NCBI RefSeq assembly: GCF_007830495.1
Contig: NZ_VLKW01000013.1
Span: 180,377 to 244,376 of the forward strand
DNA length: 64,000 nucleotides
Reading direction: 5' to 3'
From: Pseudoduganella flava
GTDB lineage: Bacteria; Pseudomonadota; Gammaproteobacteria; Burkholderiales; Burkholderiaceae_D
Positions 43,494 through 52,091 of the stretch are shown here, piece by piece. The notes beneath the pieces were generated by a model that saw nothing but the letters and a program-made list of their open reading frames with translations, was not told the DNA's origin and did not search any database. Made by a program: the position numbers and the translations under genes. Every line of letters starts with the position of its first letter. The stretch's first letter is position 1.

Positions 43494-44039
43494 TTACGAA
43501 TTCGCTTCACCCTTTTTGATCCACGCCGCGAGCTGGTGCGGGCGGATGCCGTCGTAATCTTCGAACGGCTGGTGGATCCACGGGTTGTGCGCCAGTTCCT
43601 GCATCTGGTAATCGGGCTTGAACGTGGAGCAGCCCTTGGTCCAGATCACGGCCGACTTCACTTCCGTCACGCCATCGAAATTGTCCTTCAGGTGCTGCAT
43701 CACCTTCGTCAGCGTGACGCCGGAATCGGCCAGGTCGTCGACCAGGAGGATGTTGCCTTTCAGCGGGCCCTTCGTCATCGTCATGTACTTGGCGATGTCC
43801 AGGTCGCCCTGCACGGTGCCCTTGTCTTCGCGGTAGGAGCTGGTCGACAGGATCGCCAGCGGCACGTCGAAGATGCGCGAGAACACGTCGCCGGGGCGCA
43901 CGCCGCCGCGCGCCAGGCACAGCACCATGTCGAACTTCCAGCCGGATTCGTACACCTTCAGCGCCAGGCGCTCGATCAGGCGGTGGTACTCATCCCAGGA
44001 TACCCACAGATGCTTGTCGTCGGATTGGGGGGTGTTCAT
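43494..44039 (-). CDS. Purine-type phosphoribosyltransferase
   Basis: 181 residues. The PRPP-binding motif is ILLVDDLADSGVTL (about 97-110), with VLCLARGGVRPGD upstream, as in the Gpt/xanthine-hypoxanthine group. It probably salvages a purine base with PRPP. It directly follows purA (32 bases), consistent with a purine role. The base specificity cannot be read from sequence. Confidence 0.88.
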   Translation of the reverse strand: MNTPQSDDKHLWVSWDEYHRLIERLALKVYESGWKFDMVLCLARGGVRPGDVFSRIFDVPLAILSTSSYREDKGTVQGDLDIAKYMTMTKGPLKGNILLVDDLADSGVTLTKVMQHLKDNFDGVTEVKSAVIWTKGCSTFKPDYQMQELAHNPWIHQPFEDYDGIRPHQLAAWIKKGEANS

Positions 44040-44071
44040 GTATTTCCTTATTGCTTCGTGCTTGTGGCTTC

Positions 44072-45385
44072 TTATTCGAACGGATGGCGCAGGACGATCG
44101 TCTCTTCGCGGTCCGGACCCGTGGAGACCATGTCGACGGGTACGCCGACCAGTTCCTCGATGCGCTTGATGTACGCGCGGGCGTTGGCCGGCAGTGCGGC
44201 CAGCGATTTCGCGCCGACGGTGCTGTCCTTCCAGCCCGGCATCTCTTCATAGATCGGCTCGCAGCGTGCCGCGTCTTCCGCGCCGACCGGGAAGATGTCG
44301 ACCTTGCGGCCGTCCAGCATGTAGCCGGTGCATAGCTTCAACGATTCCAGGCCGTCCAGCACATCCAGCTTCGTCAGGCACATGCCGGACACGCCGTTGA
44401 TCTGCACGGAGCGGCGCAGCAGCGCGGCATCGAACCAGCCGCAGCGGCGGGCGCGGCCCGTCACGGTGCCGAACTCGTGGCCCACTTGCGCCAGGTGGTG
44501 GCCGACGCCGGCATCGGTCGGCAGCTCGGACGGGAACGGGCCGGAGCCCACGCGCGTCGTGTAGGCCTTCGTGATGCCCAGCACGTAGTGCAGCATGTTC
44601 GGGCCGACGCCCGAACCGGCGGCGGCATTGCCGGCCACGCAGTTCGACGACGTCACGAACGGATAGGTGCCGTGGTCCACGTCCAAAAGCGAGCCTTGCG
44701 CGCCTTCGAACAGCAGGTTGGCGCCGGCCTTGTGCGCCGCGTACAGCGCGCTCGACACGTCGGCCACCATCGGCGCCAGGCGCGGCACGTAGGCCAGCGC
44801 GTCGTCCAGCGTCTTCTGGTAATCGACCTTCGGGGCCTTCAGGTAGTTTTCCAGGACGTAGTTGTGGTAGTCCAGGTTCTCGGCCAGCTTCTCGGCGAAG
44901 CGCTTTTCGTTCAGCAGGTCGGCGATGCGGATCGCGCGGCGCGCCACCTTGTCTTCGTAGGCCGGGCCGATGCCCTTGCCGGTCGTGCCGATCTTGGCGG
45001 CGCCGCGGGCCGCTTCACGGGCTGCATCCAGCGCGGTGTGGTAAGGCAGGATCACGGGCGATGCTTCGGACACCTTCAGGCGCGACGAGACTTCGACGCC
45101 GACGGCTTCCAGCTTGTCGATCTCGCGCAGCACATCCGGCACGGAAACGACGACGCCGTTGCCGATGTAGCAGGCCACGCCCGGGCGCATGATGCCCGAC
45201 GGGATCAGCTGCAGCGCGGTCTTCACGCCGCCGATCACCAGCGTGTGGCCCGCATTGTGGCCGCCCTGGAAGCGCACCACGCCTTGCGCGTGTTCCGTCA
45301 GCCAGTCGACGATTTTGCCCTTGCCTTCATCGCCCCATTGGGTGCCGATGACGACCACGTTTTTTGCAGTGATTTTTTTTGACAT
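44072..45385 (-). CDS. purA: Adenylosuccinate synthetase
   Basis: 437 residues. It makes adenylosuccinate from IMP, aspartate and GTP, the first committed step to AMP. Visible: VVVIGTQWGDEGKGKIVDWL (GTP-binding GDEGKGK at 18-24), QGGHNAGHT, IGTTGKGIGPAYEDKVARR, and the C-terminal GP-D-R-E-E. ATG 45385 was chosen over a GTG one codon upstream; it lies 4 bases after the hisZ stop, with an AGG inside the end of hisZ. Confidence 0.98.
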   Translation of the reverse strand: MSKKITAKNVVVIGTQWGDEGKGKIVDWLTEHAQGVVRFQGGHNAGHTLVIGGVKTALQLIPSGIMRPGVACYIGNGVVVSVPDVLREIDKLEAVGVEVSSRLKVSEASPVILPYHTALDAAREAARGAAKIGTTGKGIGPAYEDKVARRAIRIADLLNEKRFAEKLAENLDYHNYVLENYLKAPKVDYQKTLDDALAYVPRLAPMVADVSSALYAAHKAGANLLFEGAQGSLLDVDHGTYPFVTSSNCVAGNAAAGSGVGPNMLHYVLGITKAYTTRVGSGPFPSELPTDAGVGHHLAQVGHEFGTVTGRARRCGWFDAALLRRSVQINGVSGMCLTKLDVLDGLESLKLCTGYMLDGRKVDIFPVGAEDAARCEPIYEEMPGWKDSTVGAKSLAALPANARAYIKRIEELVGVPVDMVSTGPDREETIVLRHPFE

Positions 45386-45389
45386 CACA

Positions 45390-46550
45390 CTAACCTAAGT
45401 TTTTAAGAATCCAGTTACTACCACTATCGTCGAGCACCAGCGCGCGGTCGCACTCGAACTCGTCCTGTTCGTTGCTGTGACCCGGCAAGGACTGGATCAC
45501 GACTTCGCCACTCTTGCGCAGCGCGGCGATTTTTTCTTTCAGTTCGGGCGCGTTGCCCCACGGCGCACGGATCGCATGCTTGCGGTCGGCCGTCGGCAGC
45601 AGGCGAGCCAGTTCGCGCAGGTCCATCGAGAAGCCCGTCGCGGGACGGGCGCGGCCGAATGCCTCGCCCACGTGATCGTAACGTCCGCCACGAGCCACCG
45701 CGTTCGGCAGGCCCGGAACGTACAGCGCGAACATCGCACCGCTCTCGTACTGGTAGCCGCGCAGGTCGGCCAGGTCGATCGCGACCTGGGCGCGGCCGAT
45801 CGCGGAAGCCGCCAGCGCGGCCAGTTCGGCCAGCGCCTTGGCGATGCCCGGCAGGTCCGGCAGCGCGTGCTTGGCGGTGCCCAGCACGTCGACGTCGCCG
45901 TACAGGTTCGGCAGCGCCAGCAGCGCGTCGCGCGTCGTTTGCGCATAGTCCGCCGTCAGCGCGCGCAGGCCCGGCACGTCCTTCGCCCGCAGTAGCTGCA
46001 CGATGGCGTCGTGGTCGCGGGCGGCCAGCGCATCCTGCTCGAGGATCGCGCGCAGCACGCCCACGTGAGCCAGGTCCAGGCGCACTTCCGTGAAGCCGGC
46101 CAGTTCCAGCGATGCGAGCGCCAGCTCCTGGATCTCGGCATCCGCTTCCAGGCCGGCGTGGCCGTAGATCTCGGCGCCGATCTGCAGCGGCTCGCGGGTC
46201 GCATGCAGGCCGGAAGGCCGCGTATGCAGCACGGGGCCGGCGTAGCACAGCCGCGTGACGGATGCGCGATTGAGCAGGTGGGCGTCGATGCGGGCAACCT
46301 GCGTCGTCATGTCGGCGCGCAGGCCCAGCATGCGGCCGGAGATCTGGTCGACCAGCTTGAACGTGCGCAGGTCGGTGTCCTGGCCGGCGCCGGTCATCAG
46401 CGACTCGACGTATTCCAGCAGCGGCGGCATCACGAGTTCGTAGCCGTAGCTGCGGAAGTTATCCAGCATCAGGCGGCGCATTTCCTCGATCTTGCGCGCC
46501 TCCGACGGCAGCACGTCGGCGATATGTTCAGGCAAAAGCCAATTCGGCAT
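45390..46550 (-). CDS. hisZ: ATP phosphoribosyltransferase regulatory subunit
   Basis: 386-residue HisRS-like protein lacking the anticodon-binding domain. HisZ forms an octamer with short-form HisG and confers feedback control by histidine. Seen: LLPEHIADVLPSEARKIEEMRR, class II motif 2-like TRLCYAGPVLHTRP, and GGRYDHVGEAFGRARPATGFSMDL. Start at 46550 (MPNWLLPEHI) is the family's usual start; no clear Shine-Dalgarno precedes it. A true HisS is encoded at 53988. Confidence 0.93.
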   Translation of the reverse strand: MPNWLLPEHIADVLPSEARKIEEMRRLMLDNFRSYGYELVMPPLLEYVESLMTGAGQDTDLRTFKLVDQISGRMLGLRADMTTQVARIDAHLLNRASVTRLCYAGPVLHTRPSGLHATREPLQIGAEIYGHAGLEADAEIQELALASLELAGFTEVRLDLAHVGVLRAILEQDALAARDHDAIVQLLRAKDVPGLRALTADYAQTTRDALLALPNLYGDVDVLGTAKHALPDLPGIAKALAELAALAASAIGRAQVAIDLADLRGYQYESGAMFALYVPGLPNAVARGGRYDHVGEAFGRARPATGFSMDLRELARLLPTADRKHAIRAPWGNAPELKEKIAALRKSGEVVIQSLPGHSNEQDEFECDRALVLDDSGSNWILKNLG

Positions 46551-46690
46551 GGGAGAACCGGTTTGTTGAAAAACGTGTAATGAGCACAGCAGCGTGGCGC
46601 AGCGGTGCCACTCGGCGGCGGAGGCCGAACCGCATATTTTACGCGAAAACGGTGACAAAGAGGAAAAAAACCGTGGCGCGGGGCCAAAGC

Positions 46691-46756
46691 AAAACCGGTG
46701 ACAGACACCCGTTTTCGGGAAATCTTTCCCGGAAAACGGTGTCTGTCACCGGTTTT
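46691..46756. repeat. Large REP-like palindrome between hflC and hisZ
   Basis: Near-perfect 32-bp inverted repeat around a TCT loop: outer arm AAAACCGGTGACAGACACC, inner arm GTTTTC and GGGAAA, with one-base bulges. It begins 20 bases after the hflC stop. The GACAGACACC core recalls the GTCAGACCC REP palindrome at 50619. It may act as a terminator or RNA-processing site. Confidence 0.8.
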
Positions 46757-46775
46757 TACAGCGGCTGGACGGACC

Positions 46776-47654
46776 TTACTTGCTGCCCGAACCAGCGCCC
46801 TTGAAGTACTTGAAGAAGTCCGAGTTCGGGTCGACCAGCATCACGTCGGCCTTCGTCTTGAACGACGCGCGGTAGGCTTCCAGGCTGCGGTAGAACTTGT
46901 AGAACTCCGGGTTGCGGCCGAATGCCTCGGCGTAGATGCCGCTGGCTTTCGCGTCGCCTTCGCCGCGGATCTTCTCGGCCTCGCGGTACGCTTCGGCCAG
47001 GATCACCGTGCGCTGCTTGTCGGCATCGGCGCGGATCTTCTCGGAGTCGGCGGCACCCGTCGAACGCAGCTCGTTGGCCACGCGCACGCGCTCGGCCTTC
47101 ATCCGCTCGTACACGGAGTTGTTGATCTGCTCGACGTAATCGACGCGCTTCAGGCGCACGTCCAGGATCCGCACGCCGATCTGCTCGGCCTCGCGAACCA
47201 CCTTGGCGCGGATCGCTTCCATCACCTTGCCGCGCTGGCCGGAAATCACTTCGCGCACGGTGCGCTTGGTGATCTCGTCGTTCAGCGCCGCCTTGACGAT
47301 CTGCGCCATGCGGTCGCGCGCGCGGCCCTCGTCGCCGCCGAAGCTGACGAAGTACAGGCGCGGGTCGACGATACGCCACTTGACGAACGAATCGACGAGG
47401 ATGTTCATCTTCTCGGCCGTGATGAAGCGGTCCGCTTCCGGCGAATCGAGCGTCAGGATGCGCTTGTCCAGGTACAGCACGTTCTGGAACGGCGGCGGCA
47501 GCTTGAAGTGCAGGCCAGGCTCGCTGATCACCTGCTTCACTTCACCCAGTGCGAACACGATGGCGAACTTGCGCTGGTCCACGACGAACACGGTGGACGA
47601 CAGCAGCATCAGCGCGATGAACGCGGTAACGAGGAAAGTAACGATGCGGTTCAT
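46776..47654 (-). CDS. hflC: FtsH protease modulator HflC
   Basis: 292 residues. An N-terminal membrane anchor (about 5-25, FLVTAFIALMLLSSTVFVVD) is followed by an SPFH/Band 7 domain (FAIVFALGEVKQVISEPGLHFKLP, IRILDVRLKRVDYVEQINNSVYERMKAER). HflC and HflK form a periplasmic cage over FtsH and tune its proteolysis. The ATG overlaps the hflK stop (TAATG). Confidence 0.97.
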   Translation of the reverse strand: MNRIVTFLVTAFIALMLLSSTVFVVDQRKFAIVFALGEVKQVISEPGLHFKLPPPFQNVLYLDKRILTLDSPEADRFITAEKMNILVDSFVKWRIVDPRLYFVSFGGDEGRARDRMAQIVKAALNDEITKRTVREVISGQRGKVMEAIRAKVVREAEQIGVRILDVRLKRVDYVEQINNSVYERMKAERVRVANELRSTGAADSEKIRADADKQRTVILAEAYREAEKIRGEGDAKASGIYAEAFGRNPEFYKFYRSLEAYRASFKTKADVMLVDPNSDFFKYFKGAGSGSK

Positions 47655-48949
47655 TAGCGGCTCTCCCGATCACGGGACGATTCACGCGAGCGGCCGTCGC
47701 GGCGCGGATCGCTGAAAGTGGGCTCGGGCGGCGGCAGCAACACGGCGGCCGGTGGCGGCGCCGTCACGTTGGCGCGCTGCGCCTCGGTCGCGGCGACCTG
47801 GGCGATCAGCTTGTCCAGCGGCAGGTACAGCAGGTTGCTGCCCGCCTTCGAGTCGACCATCACCTTGCTCGTGCTGGCGAAGATCTGCTGCATCGTGTCC
47901 AGGTACATACGGTCGCGCGTCACGCCCGGCGCCTTCTGGTACTCGGCCAGCACGGACTTGAAGCGGTCGGCATTACCCGACGCGTTCTCGACCACCATCG
48001 AGCGGTAGGCCTCGGCCTCCTGCAACAGGCGGAACGCGGCGCCGCGGGCCTTCGGAATGATGTCGTTGGCGTACGCCTGGCCTTCGTTCTTCTGGCGCTC
48101 GCGGTCCTGGCCGGCCTTTACGGCGTCGTCGAACGCCGCCTGCACCTGCTCCGGCGGCTGCACGCCCTGCATCGTCACGTTCGTGACGAGGGCGCCGGAC
48201 GCGTAGCGGTCCAGGATCTGCTGCATCAGCTGCTGGGTGTCGTAGGCCACCTTCTCGCGGCCTTCGTACAGCACGAAGTCCATCTTGCTGCGGCCGACGA
48301 TCTCGCGGATCGCCGTCTCGGCCACCTGGCGCACGGTGTCCTCGGCATCGCGGTTGTTGTACAGCCAGGCCACGGGGTCCTTCAGGCGGTACTGCACGGC
48401 GAACTGGATGTCGATGATGTTCTCGTCGTCCGTCAGCATCAGCGCTTCGCGCGCCTGCTTGTTGCGCGTGTTGCCGCGGTAGCCCACCTCCACGGTGCGC
48501 ACCTGCGACACGATCACGGTCTCGTGGGCCTGGAACGGATACGGCCAGCGCCAGTTGAAGCCGGCCGGCGCCTCGTGGCTGTAGCGGCCGAACGTCGTCA
48601 CGATGCCCTTCTGCCCTTCCTGCACGATGAACGCGCCGCTGGCGAGCCAGACGAGGACGGCGATCGCTGCGACGGCGCCCACGGTGATGCCGGCGCCTTT
48701 CAGTTCGCCACCACCGCCACCGCCGCCGCCGCCACCGTTGTTGTTGCGGTTCTTGTTGCCGAACAGGCCGTTCAGGCGCTGGTTGAAGTCGCGCCACAGC
48801 TGGTCGAGGTCAGGCGGTCCGTCGCCGGGCTTCTTGCCTTCCTGGGCCTGCCTGTTGCCGTCCTTGTCGGAGCCCCAGCGGGGGTCGTTCAGGGACAGCT
48901 TCAAGCCTAATCTTTTCACTAACGAGGAAAGAGGCATGTTGTTAGACAT
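47654..48949 (-). CDS. hflK: FtsH protease modulator HflK
   Basis: 431 residues. Cytoplasmic N-terminus with PRWG and an uninterrupted run of ten glycines (72-81), one membrane helix at about 86-108, then an SPFH/Band 7 domain (GIVTTFGRYSHEAPAGFNWRWPYPF, YLDTMQQIF) and a basic Arg/Ser tail. Start is ATG 48949 (MSNNMPLSSLVKRLGL), which overlaps the hflX end by 8 bases; the open frame farther upstream is inside hflX. Confidence 0.97.
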   Translation of the reverse strand: MSNNMPLSSLVKRLGLKLSLNDPRWGSDKDGNRQAQEGKKPGDGPPDLDQLWRDFNQRLNGLFGNKNRNNNGGGGGGGGGGELKGAGITVGAVAAIAVLVWLASGAFIVQEGQKGIVTTFGRYSHEAPAGFNWRWPYPFQAHETVIVSQVRTVEVGYRGNTRNKQAREALMLTDDENIIDIQFAVQYRLKDPVAWLYNNRDAEDTVRQVAETAIREIVGRSKMDFVLYEGREKVAYDTQQLMQQILDRYASGALVTNVTMQGVQPPEQVQAAFDDAVKAGQDRERQKNEGQAYANDIIPKARGAAFRLLQEAEAYRSMVVENASGNADRFKSVLAEYQKAPGVTRDRMYLDTMQQIFASTSKVMVDSKAGSNLLYLPLDKLIAQVAATEAQRANVTAPPPAAVLLPPPEPTFSDPRRDGRSRESSRDRESR

Positions 48950-50078
48950 GGGTGAATGTGGAAATGGCATCGGGCGGCACGTCATCTTTCGGCAACGCGT
49001 CGGCCGCCCGTTGATCCTGGGCTGCCTCGGTGATCGCCGCGCGCAGCAGGTCGAGGCCTGCGCCCGTGCGGGCACTGATGAAAACGCGTGAAATCTTATC
49101 ATGTTCATCACGTTCCACCGCCGGCTCCAGGCCGGCCGCGTCGATCTTGTTCCACACGAGGATCTGGGGAATATGGTCCGCGCCGATCTCGCGCAGCACG
49201 CCGTTGACCTGCTCGATCTGCTCCATCCGCACCGGGCTCGAGCCGTCGACGACGTGCAGCAGCAGGTCGGCATGGATCGTCTCTTCCAGCGTCGCGCGGA
49301 ACGCCGCCACCAGCTGGTGGGGCAGCTCGCGCACGAAGCCGACGGTATCGGAGACCACGACGTTGCCGGCCTCCTCGCCCATGAAGACACGGCGCGACGT
49401 CGTATCGAGCGTCGCGAACAGCTGGTCGGCGACGTACACGCCGGCCTTCGTCATCGTATTGAACAGCGTCGATTTGCCGGCGTTGGTATAGCCGACCAGC
49501 GACACGGAAAACGTCTGGTTGCGGCCGCGCGAACGGCGCTGCGTCTCGTGCTGCTTGCGCAGCTTGGCGAGACGGGTGCGCAGCATTTTGACGCGCTCGC
49601 CGATCAGCCGGCGGTCGGTTTCCAGCTGGGTCTCACCCGGACCCCGCAGGCCAATACCGCCCTTCTGCCGCTCCAGGTGGGTCCAGCCGCGAATCAGGCG
49701 GGTGGACAGGTGCTGCAGCTGGGCCAGTTCGACCTGCAGCTTGCCCTCGTGGCTCTGGGCCCGCTGGGCGAAGATGTCGAGGATCAGGCTGGTGCGGTCC
49801 AGCACCCGGACGTTCAGGCGCTTTTCCAGGTTGCGCTGCTGCGCGGGCGACAGCGCGTGATTGAAGATCACGATCTCCAGCTTGTCGTCCTGCACGGCAT
49901 GGCCGATCTCGTCGGCCTTGCCGCTACCGACGAAGTAGGCTGCATCAGGGCTGGAGCGTTTGCCGGTGATCGTGGTGATGGGCTCCACTCCCGCGGAACG
50001 CGCGAGCAGGGTCAATTCCTCGATGCTGGCAGCGAAGTCGCCCTGGCCGAAGTCCACACCGACTAAGACTGCGCGCAT
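48942..50078 (-). CDS. hflX: Ribosome-associated GTPase HflX
   Basis: 378 residues. HflX splits stalled 70S ribosomes. It has the HflX N-domain (FVGSGKADEIG, NHALSPAQQRNLEKRLNVRVLDRTSLILDIFA), the linker motif GGIGLRGPGETQLE (140-153), and a TRAFAC G-domain with GYTNAGKST (196-204), DTVGFV and NKID. Part of the conserved hfq-hflX-hflK-hflC series. Confidence 0.97.
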   Translation of the reverse strand: MRAVLVGVDFGQGDFAASIEELTLLARSAGVEPITTITGKRSSPDAAYFVGSGKADEIGHAVQDDKLEIVIFNHALSPAQQRNLEKRLNVRVLDRTSLILDIFAQRAQSHEGKLQVELAQLQHLSTRLIRGWTHLERQKGGIGLRGPGETQLETDRRLIGERVKMLRTRLAKLRKQHETQRRSRGRNQTFSVSLVGYTNAGKSTLFNTMTKAGVYVADQLFATLDTTSRRVFMGEEAGNVVVSDTVGFVRELPHQLVAAFRATLEETIHADLLLHVVDGSSPVRMEQIEQVNGVLREIGADHIPQILVWNKIDAAGLEPAVERDEHDKISRVFISARTGAGLDLLRAAITEAAQDQRAADALPKDDVPPDAISTFTHV

Positions 50079-50141
50079 GGATCGGCCAGGGAACGATGAA
50101 GCGGAAGACGGATGTACAGCGTTGTCGCCAGGATCAACGCG

Positions 50142-50378
50142 TTACTCCGCCTCGGATTCGATGTTGAGGTTGACGGCGCGCGCCGGCACCACGGTCGAGA
50201 TGGCATGCTTGTACACCATTTGGGTCACGGTGTTACGCAGCAGGACGACGTACTGGTCGAACGACTCGATATGGCCTTGCAGCTTGATACCGTTGACCAG
50301 GTAGATCGAGACGGGAACGTGCTCTTTACGCAGCGCGTTCAGGAATGGGTCTTGTAACAATTGCCCTTTATTGCTCAT
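50142..50378 (-). CDS. hfq: RNA chaperone Hfq
   Basis: 78 residues. Sm1 motif GQLLQDPFLNALRKEHVPVSIYLVNGIKLQGHIESFDQYVVLL and Sm2 YKHAIS are intact, so sRNA pairing functions are expected. The C-terminal tail is short. GGAGCTGTT precedes the start. The 63-bp gap to hflX and its position at the head of the Hfl genes are typical of the family's operon. Confidence 0.98.
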   Translation of the reverse strand: MSNKGQLLQDPFLNALRKEHVPVSIYLVNGIKLQGHIESFDQYVVLLRNTVTQMVYKHAISTVVPARAVNLNIESEAE

Positions 50379-50691
50379 AACAGCTCCAGTTTATGTTGTT
50401 GTGTTGGAATTGGAGGCGAAACGCTTGATTTCAAGTGCCGGCCGTACTCCTTATTGCAGAGTTAAAAGCGCCCTGCGCGCGAGCGAGATGCTTCTAAGCT
50501 ACTGTACCCTTTTTTTGCGATTTATGCAGGGGCGTCCGAACGAAATCTTAACGTTGGTAGCGAAATAATCCGAAGCAAAGAGGGTCGAAAGGCTTGCAGA
50601 AACCCAGGGGCAGATGTCGGGGTCAGACCCGGCGGGTCTGACCCCAGGGTTTGCACCGGGTTGAACGCTGGCGCCGCCGGCGCCTCCCGGC
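50379..50691. other. Intergenic region between der and hfq
   Basis: 313 bases without a gene. It carries the leader and promoter region of hfq on its left and the REP-like palindrome 50619-50645 on its right, near the der stop. No riboswitch or small RNA is evident. Confidence 0.6.
50619..50645. repeat. REP-like palindrome downstream of der
   Basis: Perfect 12-bp inverted repeat GGGGTCAGACCC / GGGTCTGACCCC around GGC. Outer AAACCC (50600-50605) and GGGTTT (50647-50652) extend the symmetry. An 18-base identical piece recurs at 63663, where it is cut by an IS end. Confidence 0.85.
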
Positions 50692-52035
50692 TTACTTCTC
50701 GCGCTTGTCGAACGGGTTCTTACCCGTCCGCAGTTCGATGCGCAGCGGCGTGCCCACCAGCGAGAACGTATCGCGGAAGTGCTTTTCCAGGTAGCGCTTG
50801 TACGGCTCGCTGATCGCGTCCAGCGAATTGCCGTGGATGACGATCACCGGCGGGTTCATGCCGCCCTGGTGCGCGTAGCGCATCTTCGGCCGCAGGCCGC
50901 CCTTGCGCTTCGGTTCCTGCTTCTCGATCGCTTCCTGCAGCGCCCGCGTCAGCTTCGGCGTCGACAGGTCGGCCGTGGCGGCCGCGTAGGCCGAGTCGAC
51001 GGACTTCATCAGCGGACCGACGCCGGTGCCCTTCAGCGCCGAGATGAAATGGGTCTTCGCGAAGCCGAGGAAGTCGAGCTTGCGGTCCATGTCGTTCTTG
51101 ACCTGGTCGCGCTGGTCCGACGTCAGGCCATCCCACTTGTTGACGGCCACGACGAGCGCACGGCCCGACTCCAGGATGAAGCCGGCGATGTGCGCGTCCT
51201 GCTCGGAGATGTCCTGCTGGGCGTCCAGCATCAGGATGACGACGTTCGCCTCCGAGATCGACTGCAGCGTCTTCACGACCGAGAACTTCTCGATCGCCTC
51301 GAACACCTTGCCGCGGCGGCGGATGCCGGCCGTGTCGATCAGCGTGTAGTGCTTGCCGTCGCGCTCGAACGGGATCTCGATCGAGTCGCGCGTCGTGCCG
51401 GGCATGTCGAACGCGATCACGCGCTCTTCGCCCAGCAGCGTGTTGATCAGCGTGGACTTGCCCACGTTCGGGCGGCCCACCAGCGCCAGCTTGACGCCCC
51501 GTTCGGACGGCAGCAGCTCGTCGGCATCGGCGGGACGCGACGCGAACGCCTTGTCCAGCGCTTCCTGCACGAGGTCGTGCACGCCGTCGCCGTGCGCGCC
51601 GGAGATCGCATACGGATCGCCCAGGCCCAGTTCATAGAAGTCCGACACGGCCGACGTGTACTTCATGCCTTCGGCCTTGTTCACGACCAGCAGCACCGGG
51701 CGGCCGCTCTTGCGCAGGAAGTCCGTGATGGTCTTGTCGTGCGGGGTCATGCCCTGGCGGCCATCGACGAGGAACACGACGACGTCCGCTTCCGCGACGG
51801 CCTGCTTGGTCTGCAGCGCCATCTGGTACATGATGCCTTCCTTCGCGACCGGTTCGAAACCGCCGGTATCGATGACCAGGAAGGGACGGTCGCCGACGCG
51901 GCCCTCGCCATAGTGACGATCGCGCGTCAGGCCTGGCAAGTCCGCCACCAGCGCGTCGCGCGAGCGGGTCAGACGATTGAAAAGGGTCGATTTCCCGACG
52001 TTCGGGCGACCCACGAGTGCGATTACCGGCTTCAT
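50692..52035 (-). CDS. der: Ribosome biogenesis GTPase Der (EngA)
   Basis: 447 residues with two tandem G-domains, unique to Der. Walker A GRPNVGKST at 9-17 and again at 187-195; DTGGF and DTAG; NKAE and NKWD. The C-terminal KH-like domain and basic end (KNPFDKREK) complete it. Der is needed for 50S subunit maturation. Confidence 0.98.
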   Translation of the reverse strand: MKPVIALVGRPNVGKSTLFNRLTRSRDALVADLPGLTRDRHYGEGRVGDRPFLVIDTGGFEPVAKEGIMYQMALQTKQAVAEADVVVFLVDGRQGMTPHDKTITDFLRKSGRPVLLVVNKAEGMKYTSAVSDFYELGLGDPYAISGAHGDGVHDLVQEALDKAFASRPADADELLPSERGVKLALVGRPNVGKSTLINTLLGEERVIAFDMPGTTRDSIEIPFERDGKHYTLIDTAGIRRRGKVFEAIEKFSVVKTLQSISEANVVILMLDAQQDISEQDAHIAGFILESGRALVVAVNKWDGLTSDQRDQVKNDMDRKLDFLGFAKTHFISALKGTGVGPLMKSVDSAYAAATADLSTPKLTRALQEAIEKQEPKRKGGLRPKMRYAHQGGMNPPVIVIHGNSLDAISEPYKRYLEKHFRDTFSLVGTPLRIELRTGKNPFDKREK

Positions 52036-52091
52036 TTCTAGTTTTGCTGGGCCGCTTGTGGCGGCCGCTGTCCTGCTAAAGAGTTAAATAC

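Noticed and set aside
46580..46760. Small ORFs through the hflC/hisZ palindrome
   Set aside because: Translations of an inverted repeat; no start signals.
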